This document shows positions 53,923 through 62,577 of a DNA stretch of 64,000 nucleotides, one piece after another. Under the pieces are notes generated by a model, which made no database searches, was not told the DNA's origin, and saw only the letters and a program-made list of their open reading frames with translations. This DNA comes from Acetobacter lovaniensis (GTDB lineage Bacteria > Pseudomonadota > Alphaproteobacteria > Acetobacterales > Acetobacteraceae), in contig NZ_JACHIE010000004.1 of NCBI RefSeq assembly GCF_014207635.1, forward strand, positions 1 through 64,000. Direction: 5' to 3'. Positions within the stretch are counted from its first letter, which is position 1; every line of letters begins with the position of its first letter. The position numbers and the translations under genes are program-made.

Positions 53923-55167
53923 ATGAGCCAGCACGCCAACCTGACAGTAAACGGACAGGCCCTGTGGCAGGACCTTGTCACAACCGCAGCCTTTGGCGGC
54001 ACAGAAAAAGGTGGCGTCTGCCGCCTTGCCCTGACGGATGAAGACAGGCAGGTTCGCGCCTGGTTTGAGCAGACATGCACGGCACTTGGCTGCACGGTTA
54101 CTTATGACTCCATGGGCAACCAGTTTGCACGCCGCCCCGGCACGCAGGATGGCCTCCCCCCTATTATGATGGGCAGCCATCTGGACACACAGGTCACAGG
54201 TGGTCGCTTTGATGGCATTCTGGGAGTGCTGGGAGGTATTGCCGTTTTGCGCGCCCTGCATGATGCAGGAGTTACAACCAGGCATGCGCTGGAAGTTGTA
54301 AACTGGACCAACGAGGAAGGCGCCCGCTTTACCCCACCCATGCTGGCATCGGGTGTTTTTGGGGGAGCCTTTACCGAGGAATTCGCAGGTTCGCGCGCCG
54401 ATGGGGCCGGTATAACCTTGCGGCAGGAACTCGAACGCGGTGGCTTTGTTGGCACCGAACCCTGTGGCCAGCATCCTGCCGCTGCATATTTTGAACTGCA
54501 CATTGAGCAAGGCCCCGTTCTGGAGGCCGAAGACCGCACCATAGGTGTGGTCACAGGTGTGCAGGGCATGCGCTGGTACGAGGTTGTTGTCCGTGGCCGC
54601 TCCGCCCATGCGGGCACAACGCCCATGCCCATGCGCAAGGACGCACTCCTGGCTGCCGCACGCATGATTGAACAGGTCAATGCCGTGGCTCTGGCCCATG
54701 CGCCTGAAGGGTTGAGCACCATTGGCATTATTACGGCGCTCCCGGCCAGCAGCAACGTTGTACCGCGGGAGGTCCGCTTTACAGTAGACCTGCGTAACCC
54801 GTCAGAATCTGTCCTGCAGACTATGGAAGAAGATTTTCTACAGCGTATGCAAGCCTGCGCGCTGGAAAATGATGTGCAGGTCACGGTTACACCAACTTGG
54901 AACTCCCCGGCCGTTCATTTTGACCCACGCTGCATTGCCAGCGTGAAGGAAAGCACGGAAGAACTTGGCTACAGCATGCGTAATATTGTTTCCGGCGCCG
55001 GGCATGATGCCGTTTATGTCTCCCGTGTTGTGCCAACAGCCATGATCTTTGTGCCATGCCTGCATGGCATCAGCCATAACGAGGCAGAAAGCGCCACACC
55101 GGAAGATGTCACGGCGGGCAGCAATGTTCTGTTGAACGCTGTTCTGAAAGCTGATTATCTTTTTTAA
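53923..55167 (+). CDS. M20-family Zn amidohydrolase (allantoate / N-carbamoyl amino acid type)
   Basis: A 414-residue hydrolase. Metal-binding and catalytic motifs are MMGSHLDTQVTGGRFDGILG, NWTNEEGARFTPPMLASG, YFELHIEQGPVLE and, near the end, SGAGHDAVYVSRVVPTAMIF with HNEAE. This is the allantoate amidohydrolase/beta-ureidopropionase/L-N-carbamoylase branch, which releases ammonia and CO2 from ureido groups. Together with the upstream DDAH-like enzyme it suggests stepwise breakdown of a guanidino compound or, alternatively, ureide (purine) breakdown. The gene ends at a strong terminator. Confidence 0.93.
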   Translation: MSQHANLTVNGQALWQDLVTTAAFGGTEKGGVCRLALTDEDRQVRAWFEQTCTALGCTVTYDSMGNQFARRPGTQDGLPPIMMGSHLDTQVTGGRFDGILGVLGGIAVLRALHDAGVTTRHALEVVNWTNEEGARFTPPMLASGVFGGAFTEEFAGSRADGAGITLRQELERGGFVGTEPCGQHPAAAYFELHIEQGPVLEAEDRTIGVVTGVQGMRWYEVVVRGRSAHAGTTPMPMRKDALLAAARMIEQVNAVALAHAPEGLSTIGIITALPASSNVVPREVRFTVDLRNPSESVLQTMEEDFLQRMQACALENDVQVTVTPTWNSPAVHFDPRCIASVKESTEELGYSMRNIVSGAGHDAVYVSRVVPTAMIFVPCLHGISHNEAESATPEDVTAGSNVLLNAVLKADYLF

Positions 55168-55237
55168 AGAAATATTTCCTTACTACAACTTTTCAAAGTC
55201 TCTTCTGACTACCCAGACCCGGAAACTACGCTTTATA

Positions 55238-55278
55238 AAAAAGAGGAGGGAGAAGTAGCTCTTCTCCCTCCTCTTTTT
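55238..55278. terminator. Bidirectional rho-independent terminator
   Basis: A perfect 18-bp inverted repeat (arms 55238-55255 and 55261-55278, loop TAGCT) with A-runs at the left edge and T-runs at the right. It ends transcripts from the plus operon (53923-55167) and from the minus-strand aminotransferase gene (55307-56488). Confidence 0.95.
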
Positions 55279-55306
55279 CTAGTGATGTTGCAGCACAATC
55301 AGCTTG

Positions 55307-56488
55307 TCACTTAATCAGTGATGCAACCTGTTCCATAGCTTTACAAAAAACCTGCACATCACTGGCCGAGCCCACGGTAATTCTGGAACAGGTTGGCCAA
55401 ATATCCCAGCTTCGTCCGATAATCACATTGTTCTGGGCGAATGTTTTCACAATTGGTCCGGGTGCTGTGCGCCAATCCGCCATAAGCATATTGGCGTCAC
55501 TTGGAACAGTCCGGACGCCATAATGGCTCAGACACTCCTGCATGACTTGACGATTTTGGCGTGTTTCAGAACGCCGCTTTGCAATTTCAGACTGATCTTT
55601 CAGACTATCCGTGCCAATAGAAACAGCGGGAACAGAGAGCATGGTGGTCTGGTAAATCCCATCATACCGCATCATTCGGTCATGCAGATGAGGGTGAGCA
55701 ATACTCAACCCCAAACGAAGACCGGCCATACCGAACAGTTTGGAAAAAGTGCGTAAAACAACAAGATTACGGCACGACCCAAGCAGAGAAACCGCAGAGG
55801 CCGCATTACTGAAATGCAGATAGGCTTCATCCACCACCAGTACAGCTTTTTCAGGAATATTACGGGCAAGCCATGCAATATCCGCTAACGGTGTCACGGT
55901 GCCTGTAGGATTATTAGGGCTACATATATAATACATGCCTGCATGCGGATCAGCCTTGAGCATGGCCCGCACATCTGTCTTGTAGCCATTGTCTGGCCGT
56001 AGGGGGACTCTGGTCAGGGGAATCTGTAGCCATTCCGCGACACCCCATACCGTCTCATATGTAGGGTTGCTGGTTACAAGGCCCTGTGTAGGCGAACAGA
56101 AAGAAATCACAGTCCGGCACAGCGGGTCGCTCGACCCCGGCCAGGGCGTTACCAGTTCTGGTCCTATATGGTCGTACGTTGCCACGGCCTCAACAAGCGC
56201 CTGACGCTCCTTACCGGTCAGATAACGGTTGCCGTTCAGCAGCGCTTTTTGCCCGGCAGGCAAGGCCGAAGGAAAAGGACCCGTCCAGAATTCATTCCCG
56301 TTGAGCAGAATGGCCCCCGCAGGGTAAACCCCGCCTAGAGGCAAGGTATCCGCCCGGCTCCTGTGCCAGGGCATACCTGCCATAACAGCCCCTGCACCCA
56401 GAACAAGACCAATGCGACCGATCTGCCTGCGGGAAAAACCACGCTCCTGAAACTCCTGCTGTATGTGCGGTGGCAGAGGGGCAACCAT
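55307..56488 (-). CDS. Tat-exported HisC-like aminotransferase
   Basis: A 393-residue PLP-dependent fold-type I aminotransferase. ATG 56488 follows AGGAG at 7 bases. The N-terminus carries a twin-arginine signal (SRRQIGRIGLVLGAGAVMAG), so the folded enzyme is probably exported with its cofactor. Motifs: CSPNNPTGTVTPLADI with N193, VVDEAYLHF with D220, and TFSKLFGMAGLRLG with PLP lysine K250. Homologues are mostly cytoplasmic histidinol-phosphate or aromatic aminotransferases, so periplasmic location is unusual and its amino donor and acceptor there are unclear. It may cooperate with the Tat-exported oxidase at 41.7 kb, but no direct link is visible. Confidence 0.88.
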   Translation of the reverse strand: MVAPLPPHIQQEFQERGFSRRQIGRIGLVLGAGAVMAGMPWHRSRADTLPLGGVYPAGAILLNGNEFWTGPFPSALPAGQKALLNGNRYLTGKERQALVEAVATYDHIGPELVTPWPGSSDPLCRTVISFCSPTQGLVTSNPTYETVWGVAEWLQIPLTRVPLRPDNGYKTDVRAMLKADPHAGMYYICSPNNPTGTVTPLADIAWLARNIPEKAVLVVDEAYLHFSNAASAVSLLGSCRNLVVLRTFSKLFGMAGLRLGLSIAHPHLHDRMMRYDGIYQTTMLSVPAVSIGTDSLKDQSEIAKRRSETRQNRQVMQECLSHYGVRTVPSDANMLMADWRTAPGPIVKTFAQNNVIIGRSWDIWPTCSRITVGSASDVQVFCKAMEQVASLIK

Positions 56489-57113
56489 GGCATGTCTCCT
56501 GTCAGGGAAAGAAAGGAATCTTGGCGAAAAATTCTTTGGCTCAAACACTGCTCGTGCAGAGTAGCATGGTGACCAAAATAGAATGATCAGAACTGTACGA
56601 AAAAGAGGTGAAAAGAAAAGTTCACTTTTGTTGTAACGGAAACCGGCCAATATGTTCCAATAACGTATCTAAAAATATGCTATGAATACAAGCCTGAATA
56701 ATTGAGAGGGTGTTCAATTCATCGCCAGCCACTTTATTCCTCTCCAGAACAGAGCGTCCAAAACCCAGACTGCAACACACAATACAGGGGGTATTAACCC
56801 ATTGGAGTAGCGATAAGCGCATCCTCCAGCAGCCGGGCTACGCAGAAGCTACGTTACCATGCCAGAACGGCAACGCGCTGCCCCACAGGTAACGCCTCAG
56901 GAGCAGAGGAAACTTAACAGATGCCCTGCCCTATTTTGACCAGCAATCACTCTGTTCTGTCCTGACCACATTCAGTTGGTAAACTATAAAGCCCTGCTCC
57001 AGATAACCATTCAGTAACCAGAGCATCCCTGCACAAATATCCAGCATTCTTCTCAAACACTGACCCCCCTTCCCACACATGCACGGCATATCCTCTGGCA
57101 ATTACGAACGCCG
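56489..57113. other. 625-bp spacer without a supported gene
   Basis: It contains the aminotransferase promoter and the 3' flank of the permease gene. A 66-codon minus-strand frame (56622-56822) translates to an unfamiliar sequence and has no partner features. No terminator with a T-run was seen for the permease. Confidence 0.4.
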
Positions 57114-58514
57114 TTAATTGCTGGCCAGATTTTTATCTGACTTTGAAGGAGGCAAAACATGATTGAAAAGAAGGCTAAGGAAAATAGCCGTAAGAGCACC
57201 AACGGTAATCCCGCTCCCGAACACAATCCGCACCCATGATGGGAGGCTATCTGTAATATGCGGTTGAGCCGTAACAAGCATGCTCAATGCAACGCTGGCC
57301 CCCGCAATAATGATGTTACTATGATCATCAAAATCAACCTGACTTAAGATCTGAACACCGATCATTGCGACTGTTGCAAACATGGCAAGGGCAGCGCCCC
57401 CCAGTACCGGAGCCGGAATACTGGCGACAAGAGCCGCTGATACCGGAAAACTGCTGAGAATGATCATAATCACAGAGGCGGACACAATAACCCAACGGCT
57501 CCGCACGCCAGTCATACGCACCAGCCCAACATTCTCTGCATAACATGTATAAGGGAATGAGTTGAAAATACTGCCCAGAACAGTCGCCAAACCATCTGCC
57601 TGAATAGCAGAGGCAATATCATCAGCATGAATATCACGCTTTACAATTGAGCCAATGGCATAAACACCGGCAGATGTTTCGATCATGGCGATGATCATAA
57701 CAACTGTCATCGACAGAATTGGAGCGATATGAAAAACAGGAAGCCCAAAATAAAATGGCTGAGTATAAGCCACCCAAGGCAGGGCATTATAATCATGCAC
57801 TTTCATGTCACCCAGCATCATGGCAATGCCCGAACATAGAAGCAAACCCAACAGCACTGCTATGGTGGAAAAAAACCCGCGTAACACTCTTTGTAAGATG
57901 ACAATCAGAAAAAAAGTACCCAACGCATAATAAATATTCCTGATATTAACAGAGCTCTGCATAATGCTCGGGCTCTGGCCACCAACAATATCATTTGCGG
58001 CTATGGGAAGCAGGGCAAGCCCGACGATAAGAATGGTTGATCCCATGACCACTGGCGGGAAAAACCTTACAATTTTGGAAAAATATTTTCCCGCTACAAA
58101 CGCGAACAGACCCGCTATGAGAATTGCACCGTAAATCTCTCGCAATCCTTCTATTCCGCCACCTGCGGCTACACCAATGGTGACCATCGGCACCATGGCT
58201 GTAAAGGTAACACCCTGTAACAGCGGTAAACGGACACCAATTTTTCCAATACCAACTGATTGTATTAAAGACGCAATACCACATGTAAAAAGGTCAGCAT
58301 TGATCAGGTGCAGCAGGTCATTTCTGGACAGGTTAAGTGCATTGGCCAGAATGATAGGCACAATAACCGCAGCGGCATAAAACGTGCAGACATGCTGAAC
58401 ACCATAGATAATCAGCTTGTTTAAGGGCAGCACTTCATCAACTGGATTATCCTGTGCTGATTTAGCCTTTGTTATACAACCTGACACACCTGCATTTGTT
58501 TCGCAGCACTTCAT
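57114..58514 (-). CDS. NCS2-family nucleobase permease (xanthine/uracil type)
   Basis: A 466-residue transporter with 14 expected helices. It has the NCS2 motifs GVQHVCTFYAAAVIVPIILA, LPLLQGVTFTAMVP, and IAMIETSAGVYAIGSIVKRD (substrate-binding Glu), followed by GLATVLGSIFNSFPYTCYAENVG (xanthine/urate signature N-S/T-F-P-x-T). The pattern fits purine (xanthine or urate) rather than uracil transport, though not decisively. GGAAGGAA precedes the ATG. Its gene begins 116 bases after the AraC-oxygenase fusion, so the two may be co-transcribed, linking the fusion to nucleobase metabolism. Confidence 0.9.
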   Translation of the reverse strand: MKCCETNAGVSGCITKAKSAQDNPVDEVLPLNKLIIYGVQHVCTFYAAAVIVPIILANALNLSRNDLLHLINADLFTCGIASLIQSVGIGKIGVRLPLLQGVTFTAMVPMVTIGVAAGGGIEGLREIYGAILIAGLFAFVAGKYFSKIVRFFPPVVMGSTILIVGLALLPIAANDIVGGQSPSIMQSSVNIRNIYYALGTFFLIVILQRVLRGFFSTIAVLLGLLLCSGIAMMLGDMKVHDYNALPWVAYTQPFYFGLPVFHIAPILSMTVVMIIAMIETSAGVYAIGSIVKRDIHADDIASAIQADGLATVLGSIFNSFPYTCYAENVGLVRMTGVRSRWVIVSASVIMIILSSFPVSAALVASIPAPVLGGAALAMFATVAMIGVQILSQVDFDDHSNIIIAGASVALSMLVTAQPHITDSLPSWVRIVFGSGITVGALTAIFLSLLFNHVLPPSKSDKNLASN

Positions 58515-58629
58515 CCCAGTTCCTTCCGGCCATGTACGACTGAACTATGAGATTCAGGAAATCTTTTGATTATTGATCATGTTCTCTACTCACGATCAAA
58601 ATGGAAAACATGAACTGACCTATTCAGCC

Positions 58630-60438
58630 TTAGCTCTGGTGCCCATACGTTGCCTGTAGCCTTTCCTGCAGATATTCGTAGCCACTCACAGGTGGGTAGT
58701 GCGCGCTTTCACCTTGCTGGCTGACAATTGGTTCAACCTGTGCATCCGCATCCGGGTCCAGAAAAAAGGCAATGGAATATCGCTCCCCTTCTGGGCGCAA
58801 AACACGATGGGGGGTGGAGACATACACATCGTTACTCCAGCGCATCAGGCAATCCCCAATGTTGCAGATAAACGTGCCGGGAATAAGTGGCGCATCCATC
58901 CAGTCACTCCCACGCGGGCGCACCTGCAGGCCGGACACACCATTAACGGCCAGAATGGTCACATTGCCATAATCCGTATGCGCCCCTGCCCCCGGAGCCT
59001 GGTCGGCACGTTTTGATAGAGAAGGCGGGTAACGCAGCAGACGCAGCGTTGCCATGGGGTTTTTGAACTTATCAACAAAAAAGTTCTCATCCACACCAAG
59101 GTCACGCGCAAAACCACGGTGCAAGGCCGCACCTATATCCAGACATGTTGTAAAATACGCCATCATCAGGTCCCGCCACCCCGGAAAATCGGGCCATACG
59201 TCTGCATCATCCACATTATGGGGGCTGATATTGAAGGCTTCCTTGTTATCGGGCAGGGATGTCGTATCAAGCCGCTCGACGCCCAGGCCAACATAACCCC
59301 GATTTTTGCCAAGCCTGCTCATGGCGACCTTTTCCTTGGCACTGGCAGGCTGGTTGAAGAAAATGCGTGAAGCTTCAAAAAGCCTGCTCATCATTTCAGG
59401 CGCAACACCGTGGCCGGTAATGTAAAAAAAACCGGCTTCACGGCATGCCCTGCCAAGAGCTGCAGCCACTACCTTACGCTCCGCACTGCTGCCATGCCGG
59501 AGTGCTGCAATATCAATAACAGGAATAGGGGGTACCATCGGACGTATCCTTTCAAACGCAGGACGTAAAGACAGATGCTGGTCGTCAGGCCGGCGGGTGG
59601 CGTCTCCCATAGTATGGGATGTCTGGCCATGAATACCGCGCTGCCGGATACTGCGTGGGCTCTGGCCATTCATCAGCCGGACCTCACGCGAGAGATGAAA
59701 TGCCGATCCGTACCCGGTAATATCGGCAATACTGGCAAGCGACATGTCTGTATGCCGTATAAGACGCAAAGCCGCTTGGGCCCTTACGTTACGTAAATAC
59801 CGTATAGGGGTCGTGCCCTGATGACGGCGGAACAGGTCGATCAGGTAAGGCGAGGTAACACCAGCCACGCTAGCCAGTGTCTCAAGAGATGGCTTTTCAG
59901 CATAATGCTGGTCGATATAGGATTTTGCCGCAATCAGGGAGGGCGGCATATGCCCGATAACGTCCTGCCCCGCCTCTATACGCCATGCCGCAAACAGGGC
60001 CTCGCCCAAAGCATTGCGCAATGTATCCAGCGTGGGCGAGCTATGCAGACCGCAGTTAATGCCCTCACGAAACAACGTGAGAATGCGCTGGGATGCGCGA
60101 ACCCTGTCCCCCAGAAAATCACTTCTGGCAGGTAGGGCAGACTTGAGCAGCGGTGTTTCGCACCACATCACACGGCTGCCCGGAGCGTAGGTGGAGCGAC
60201 GGCCTGTTCTGTTGATAAAAATACCGCATTCACCAGCATGCAGCTCGCGCCGGTTCCTATCAATAACCGTGCTCATGGCACCTGTTTCCAACAGGATCAG
60301 AGCAGCATAGGCACCACTGGTGACCCTGAACTCCCCTCCATCGGGGTAAGCCGTTTGACCAAACGAGAAATTGGCGCCACGCCTGATAAATGCGGTTTCC
60401 TGAATCTCTGACAGATCGAGCCTCCTCACATAGCGCAC
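58630..60438 (-). CDS. AraC-family regulator fused to a 2-oxoglutarate/Fe(II) oxygenase
   Basis: A 602-residue continuous frame from GTG 60438. Residues 1-160 look like an AraC_binding cupin-like sensor domain. Residues 165-268 form the double helix-turn-helix (SYIDQHYAEKPSLETLASVA, TPIRYLRNVRAQAALRLIRH, ASIADITGYGSAFHLSREVR). After a 33-residue linker comes a complete isopenicillin-N-synthase-like oxygenase beginning MVPPIPVIDIAALRHG at 301, with ligands H487, D489 and H544 (GAHTDYGNV, STPHRVLRPE) and 2-oxoglutarate Arg 553. An ATG at residue 301 has AAAGGA 8 bases before it, so the oxygenase may also be made separately. The fusion could be a sensor-regulator whose enzyme consumes the inducer, or two genes whose separating stop was lost. 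Confidence 0.88.
   Translation of the reverse strand: MRYVRRLDLSEIQETAFIRRGANFSFGQTAYPDGGEFRVTSGAYAALILLETGAMSTVIDRNRRELHAGECGIFINRTGRRSTYAPGSRVMWCETPLLKSALPARSDFLGDRVRASQRILTLFREGINCGLHSSPTLDTLRNALGEALFAAWRIEAGQDVIGHMPPSLIAAKSYIDQHYAEKPSLETLASVAGVTSPYLIDLFRRHQGTTPIRYLRNVRAQAALRLIRHTDMSLASIADITGYGSAFHLSREVRLMNGQSPRSIRQRGIHGQTSHTMGDATRRPDDQHLSLRPAFERIRPMVPPIPVIDIAALRHGSSAERKVVAAALGRACREAGFFYITGHGVAPEMMSRLFEASRIFFNQPASAKEKVAMSRLGKNRGYVGLGVERLDTTSLPDNKEAFNISPHNVDDADVWPDFPGWRDLMMAYFTTCLDIGAALHRGFARDLGVDENFFVDKFKNPMATLRLLRYPPSLSKRADQAPGAGAHTDYGNVTILAVNGVSGLQVRPRGSDWMDAPLIPGTFICNIGDCLMRWSNDVYVSTPHRVLRPEGERYSIAFFLDPDADAQVEPIVSQQGESAHYPPVSGYEYLQERLQATYGHQS
59547..59552 (-). promoter_or_regulatory. 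Internal ribosome-binding site within the fusion gene
   Basis: AAAGGA on the minus strand lies 8 bases before an in-frame ATG at 59538 that coincides exactly with the natural N-terminus of oxygenases of this family (PPIPVIDI). It supports separate translation of a 302-residue oxygenase from within the fusion frame. Confidence 0.7.
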
Positions 60439-60616
60439 GACCTGAATTATAGTTATGATTCCGGAATGATAAATAGCTCAAATGGCTAAAAACATGTCCA
60501 GAATTAAGATATGGCGACCAAAGAAGACACTCACACCCAAAAGATCGGGCCTGTAACAAGCACGCTGGAATCTGGAAGATGCGGGCGGCCTGAAACACCG
60601 CCCGACTGGCCCTGCT

Positions 60617-62194
60617 TTACAAAGCGCTGATCACTTTAAGCCCTGCCAAAACGGCGTTGGGAATGACGGAAGTCTCTCCCGGACGCATCATGTATTCAAA
60701 CTCAGGGGTCACTACCAGACCCGGCACGATGGGAATACCATAATACGCCTCCAGAATAGCAGAGTGAGTTTGAGGCGCATTTACATAAGCCCCCATGGAC
60801 ATGCCTGCCCACTGGCGTAATTGCTGCCCGTACGTTGTCCGGGGACTGAGTTGATAATAGGAATACATGACCCCGAACCGGTCAAACGGGCGTCCAGGAA
60901 TAATCCCCAGCAAAGAGGCTCCAAAGTAGAACTCGTTGGAAAATGTAGAATTGCTTGGTGTATTATGAATAAATCCAGCCAGTACATAGCCACCCGCCAT
61001 CTGGTGCTGACCATGACTGCGATAAACCATCTGATCCGTCTCGATATAAAACGTATCTCTGGGTTTTTCCTTATGCTTTTGCACCGACCCGGCAAACGCA
61101 GGTGGAACAATCCCGATCATATCAGCATAAGGGGAGGTATCATGCCCATATCCGATTTTGTAATGACCGGGCAGTTTACGCTCGCCAAAAAAGGGTTCCC
61201 AGGTCAGTTCCACAGGGGTCTGAATACCGGTATACGGCTCGCTCCCCCAGGCCCAGCCTGTATTATCAACCGCTTTTGGACCGATACGATACACGCCTGT
61301 TCTTAAGATCAGATCCCGCGTGGGGCGTATGCGGAATGTCCCACCCCACGATGTTTTGGGGTACACACTCCAACCCGCAGGTTCACGAATAGCCATAGGC
61401 GCGGAACACATGGTCATAAACGTGCAAAGCAACACTGATGTGGAATAGGTATGCGTGAGCGCAATACGCCCAAGGTTGATATTGATCCTCTTGTCCAGGA
61501 ACGATTTTTCCACATAAAGATCGGCCAGACGTGCTGCGGCGGGGCCATGAATACTCCAGACCTCGGTCAGCAGAACATTGCGCTCACCCACATGATCCCA
61601 CCCGACCTGCCGACCTTCGCGGTTCATAACAATTCCATGCAGGAACCAGCCATCCAGCGGCTTCCATTTCGTCAGCTTGCCCAGATCAAACAGCATGGCA
61701 ATACGAACTTCGTGCGTATAGTCCATTCCTTTTGAAAGACCACCGCTCATATTCCCCATGCCCTCCCCCTTATAGGTCAGCTCAAAGCTGAAACCATGGT
61801 TGGCCAGACGATCCCGCAGCGGTTTCAGAGAGGGCATGAGGTTCCCGAAAGCCTGCTCGGAAACATAATAACCAGCACTAACGTCTCCCCGCCGCAAGGC
61901 ATCTTCATTATGATTTAATAATGAGGAAATGCTTTCCGTCTGAAACAAAGGTTCCAGACGATCTTCCGCAATAGGCCGTTTACGTTTAACTGGCGGAGAT
62001 GCAGCGCCATTCACCCCACTGGCCGCCACTCCCACAGATAAGGGTGGGGTTTTAACCTCTTGCGCCTTCACCTTGCAGGGAAGAGCCATCACCAGCAGAA
62101 CAAGCCCAAAAGCTGCATGAGCTTTTGGCAGGAAACAGAAGATATTACACCGCAAAGCATAAACTTTGCAGCTATCATCCCAAAATGTGGGCAT
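60617..62194 (-). CDS. oprB: OprB-family carbohydrate porin
   Basis: A 525-residue outer-membrane protein. ATG 62194 has GGA 8 bases upstream; a TTG at 62206 with GGGAGG is an alternative. A long N-terminus ends in a signal-like helix (AAFGLVLLVMALPCKVKAQ). The OprB domain starts near LRDRLANHGFSFELTYKGEG and includes LHGIVMNREGRQVG, INLGRIALTHTYSTS and EFYFGASLLGIIPGRPFDRF. It ends TPEFEYMMRPGETS followed by NAVLAGLKV. OprB porins take up glucose and other sugars and are abundant in acetic acid bacteria. A 7-bp GC hairpin without a T-tail follows at 60582-60604. Confidence 0.92.
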   Translation of the reverse strand: MPTFWDDSCKVYALRCNIFCFLPKAHAAFGLVLLVMALPCKVKAQEVKTPPLSVGVAASGVNGAASPPVKRKRPIAEDRLEPLFQTESISSLLNHNEDALRRGDVSAGYYVSEQAFGNLMPSLKPLRDRLANHGFSFELTYKGEGMGNMSGGLSKGMDYTHEVRIAMLFDLGKLTKWKPLDGWFLHGIVMNREGRQVGWDHVGERNVLLTEVWSIHGPAAARLADLYVEKSFLDKRININLGRIALTHTYSTSVLLCTFMTMCSAPMAIREPAGWSVYPKTSWGGTFRIRPTRDLILRTGVYRIGPKAVDNTGWAWGSEPYTGIQTPVELTWEPFFGERKLPGHYKIGYGHDTSPYADMIGIVPPAFAGSVQKHKEKPRDTFYIETDQMVYRSHGQHQMAGGYVLAGFIHNTPSNSTFSNEFYFGASLLGIIPGRPFDRFGVMYSYYQLSPRTTYGQQLRQWAGMSMGAYVNAPQTHSAILEAYYGIPIVPGLVVTPEFEYMMRPGETSVIPNAVLAGLKVISAL

Positions 62195-62577
62195 GGCTTT
62201 ATCCAAAGCTGTAAGCCTCCCTTCCAATCCATACTGGAATAGAGGCACAACATTCCTGAATTTGAAGAATAAGGGCGCGTTTACGGCTTGCGTACGGCAG
62301 ACAAGCCCACGGTCACTTTACTCTGCTGTTTCAGGTCCGGAAGAGCATGGGACATCATTTTATCAGACATTTTTTCTTTTTCTTATGACTGCTTTTTTAC
62401 AAAATAAACCGGATTTTAAAAATTTTCAATTCACATTTTTGTCGCTTATTTGTAATAACAACCAGATATCATTCAGTCATTCATTTTTCATGACCAAAGA
62501 TATAATCCCCGTCACGCACTGACATATCTCAAATTAATTCCTCCTAATTCGTGTAATATTTTCTGCACATTCCATTC
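62195..62577. other. 383-bp spacer between porin and chemoreceptor genes
   Basis: A+T-rich in its right half, no gene recognised. It should contain the porin promoter and the chemoreceptor 3' flank. No clear intrinsic terminator. Confidence 0.4.
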
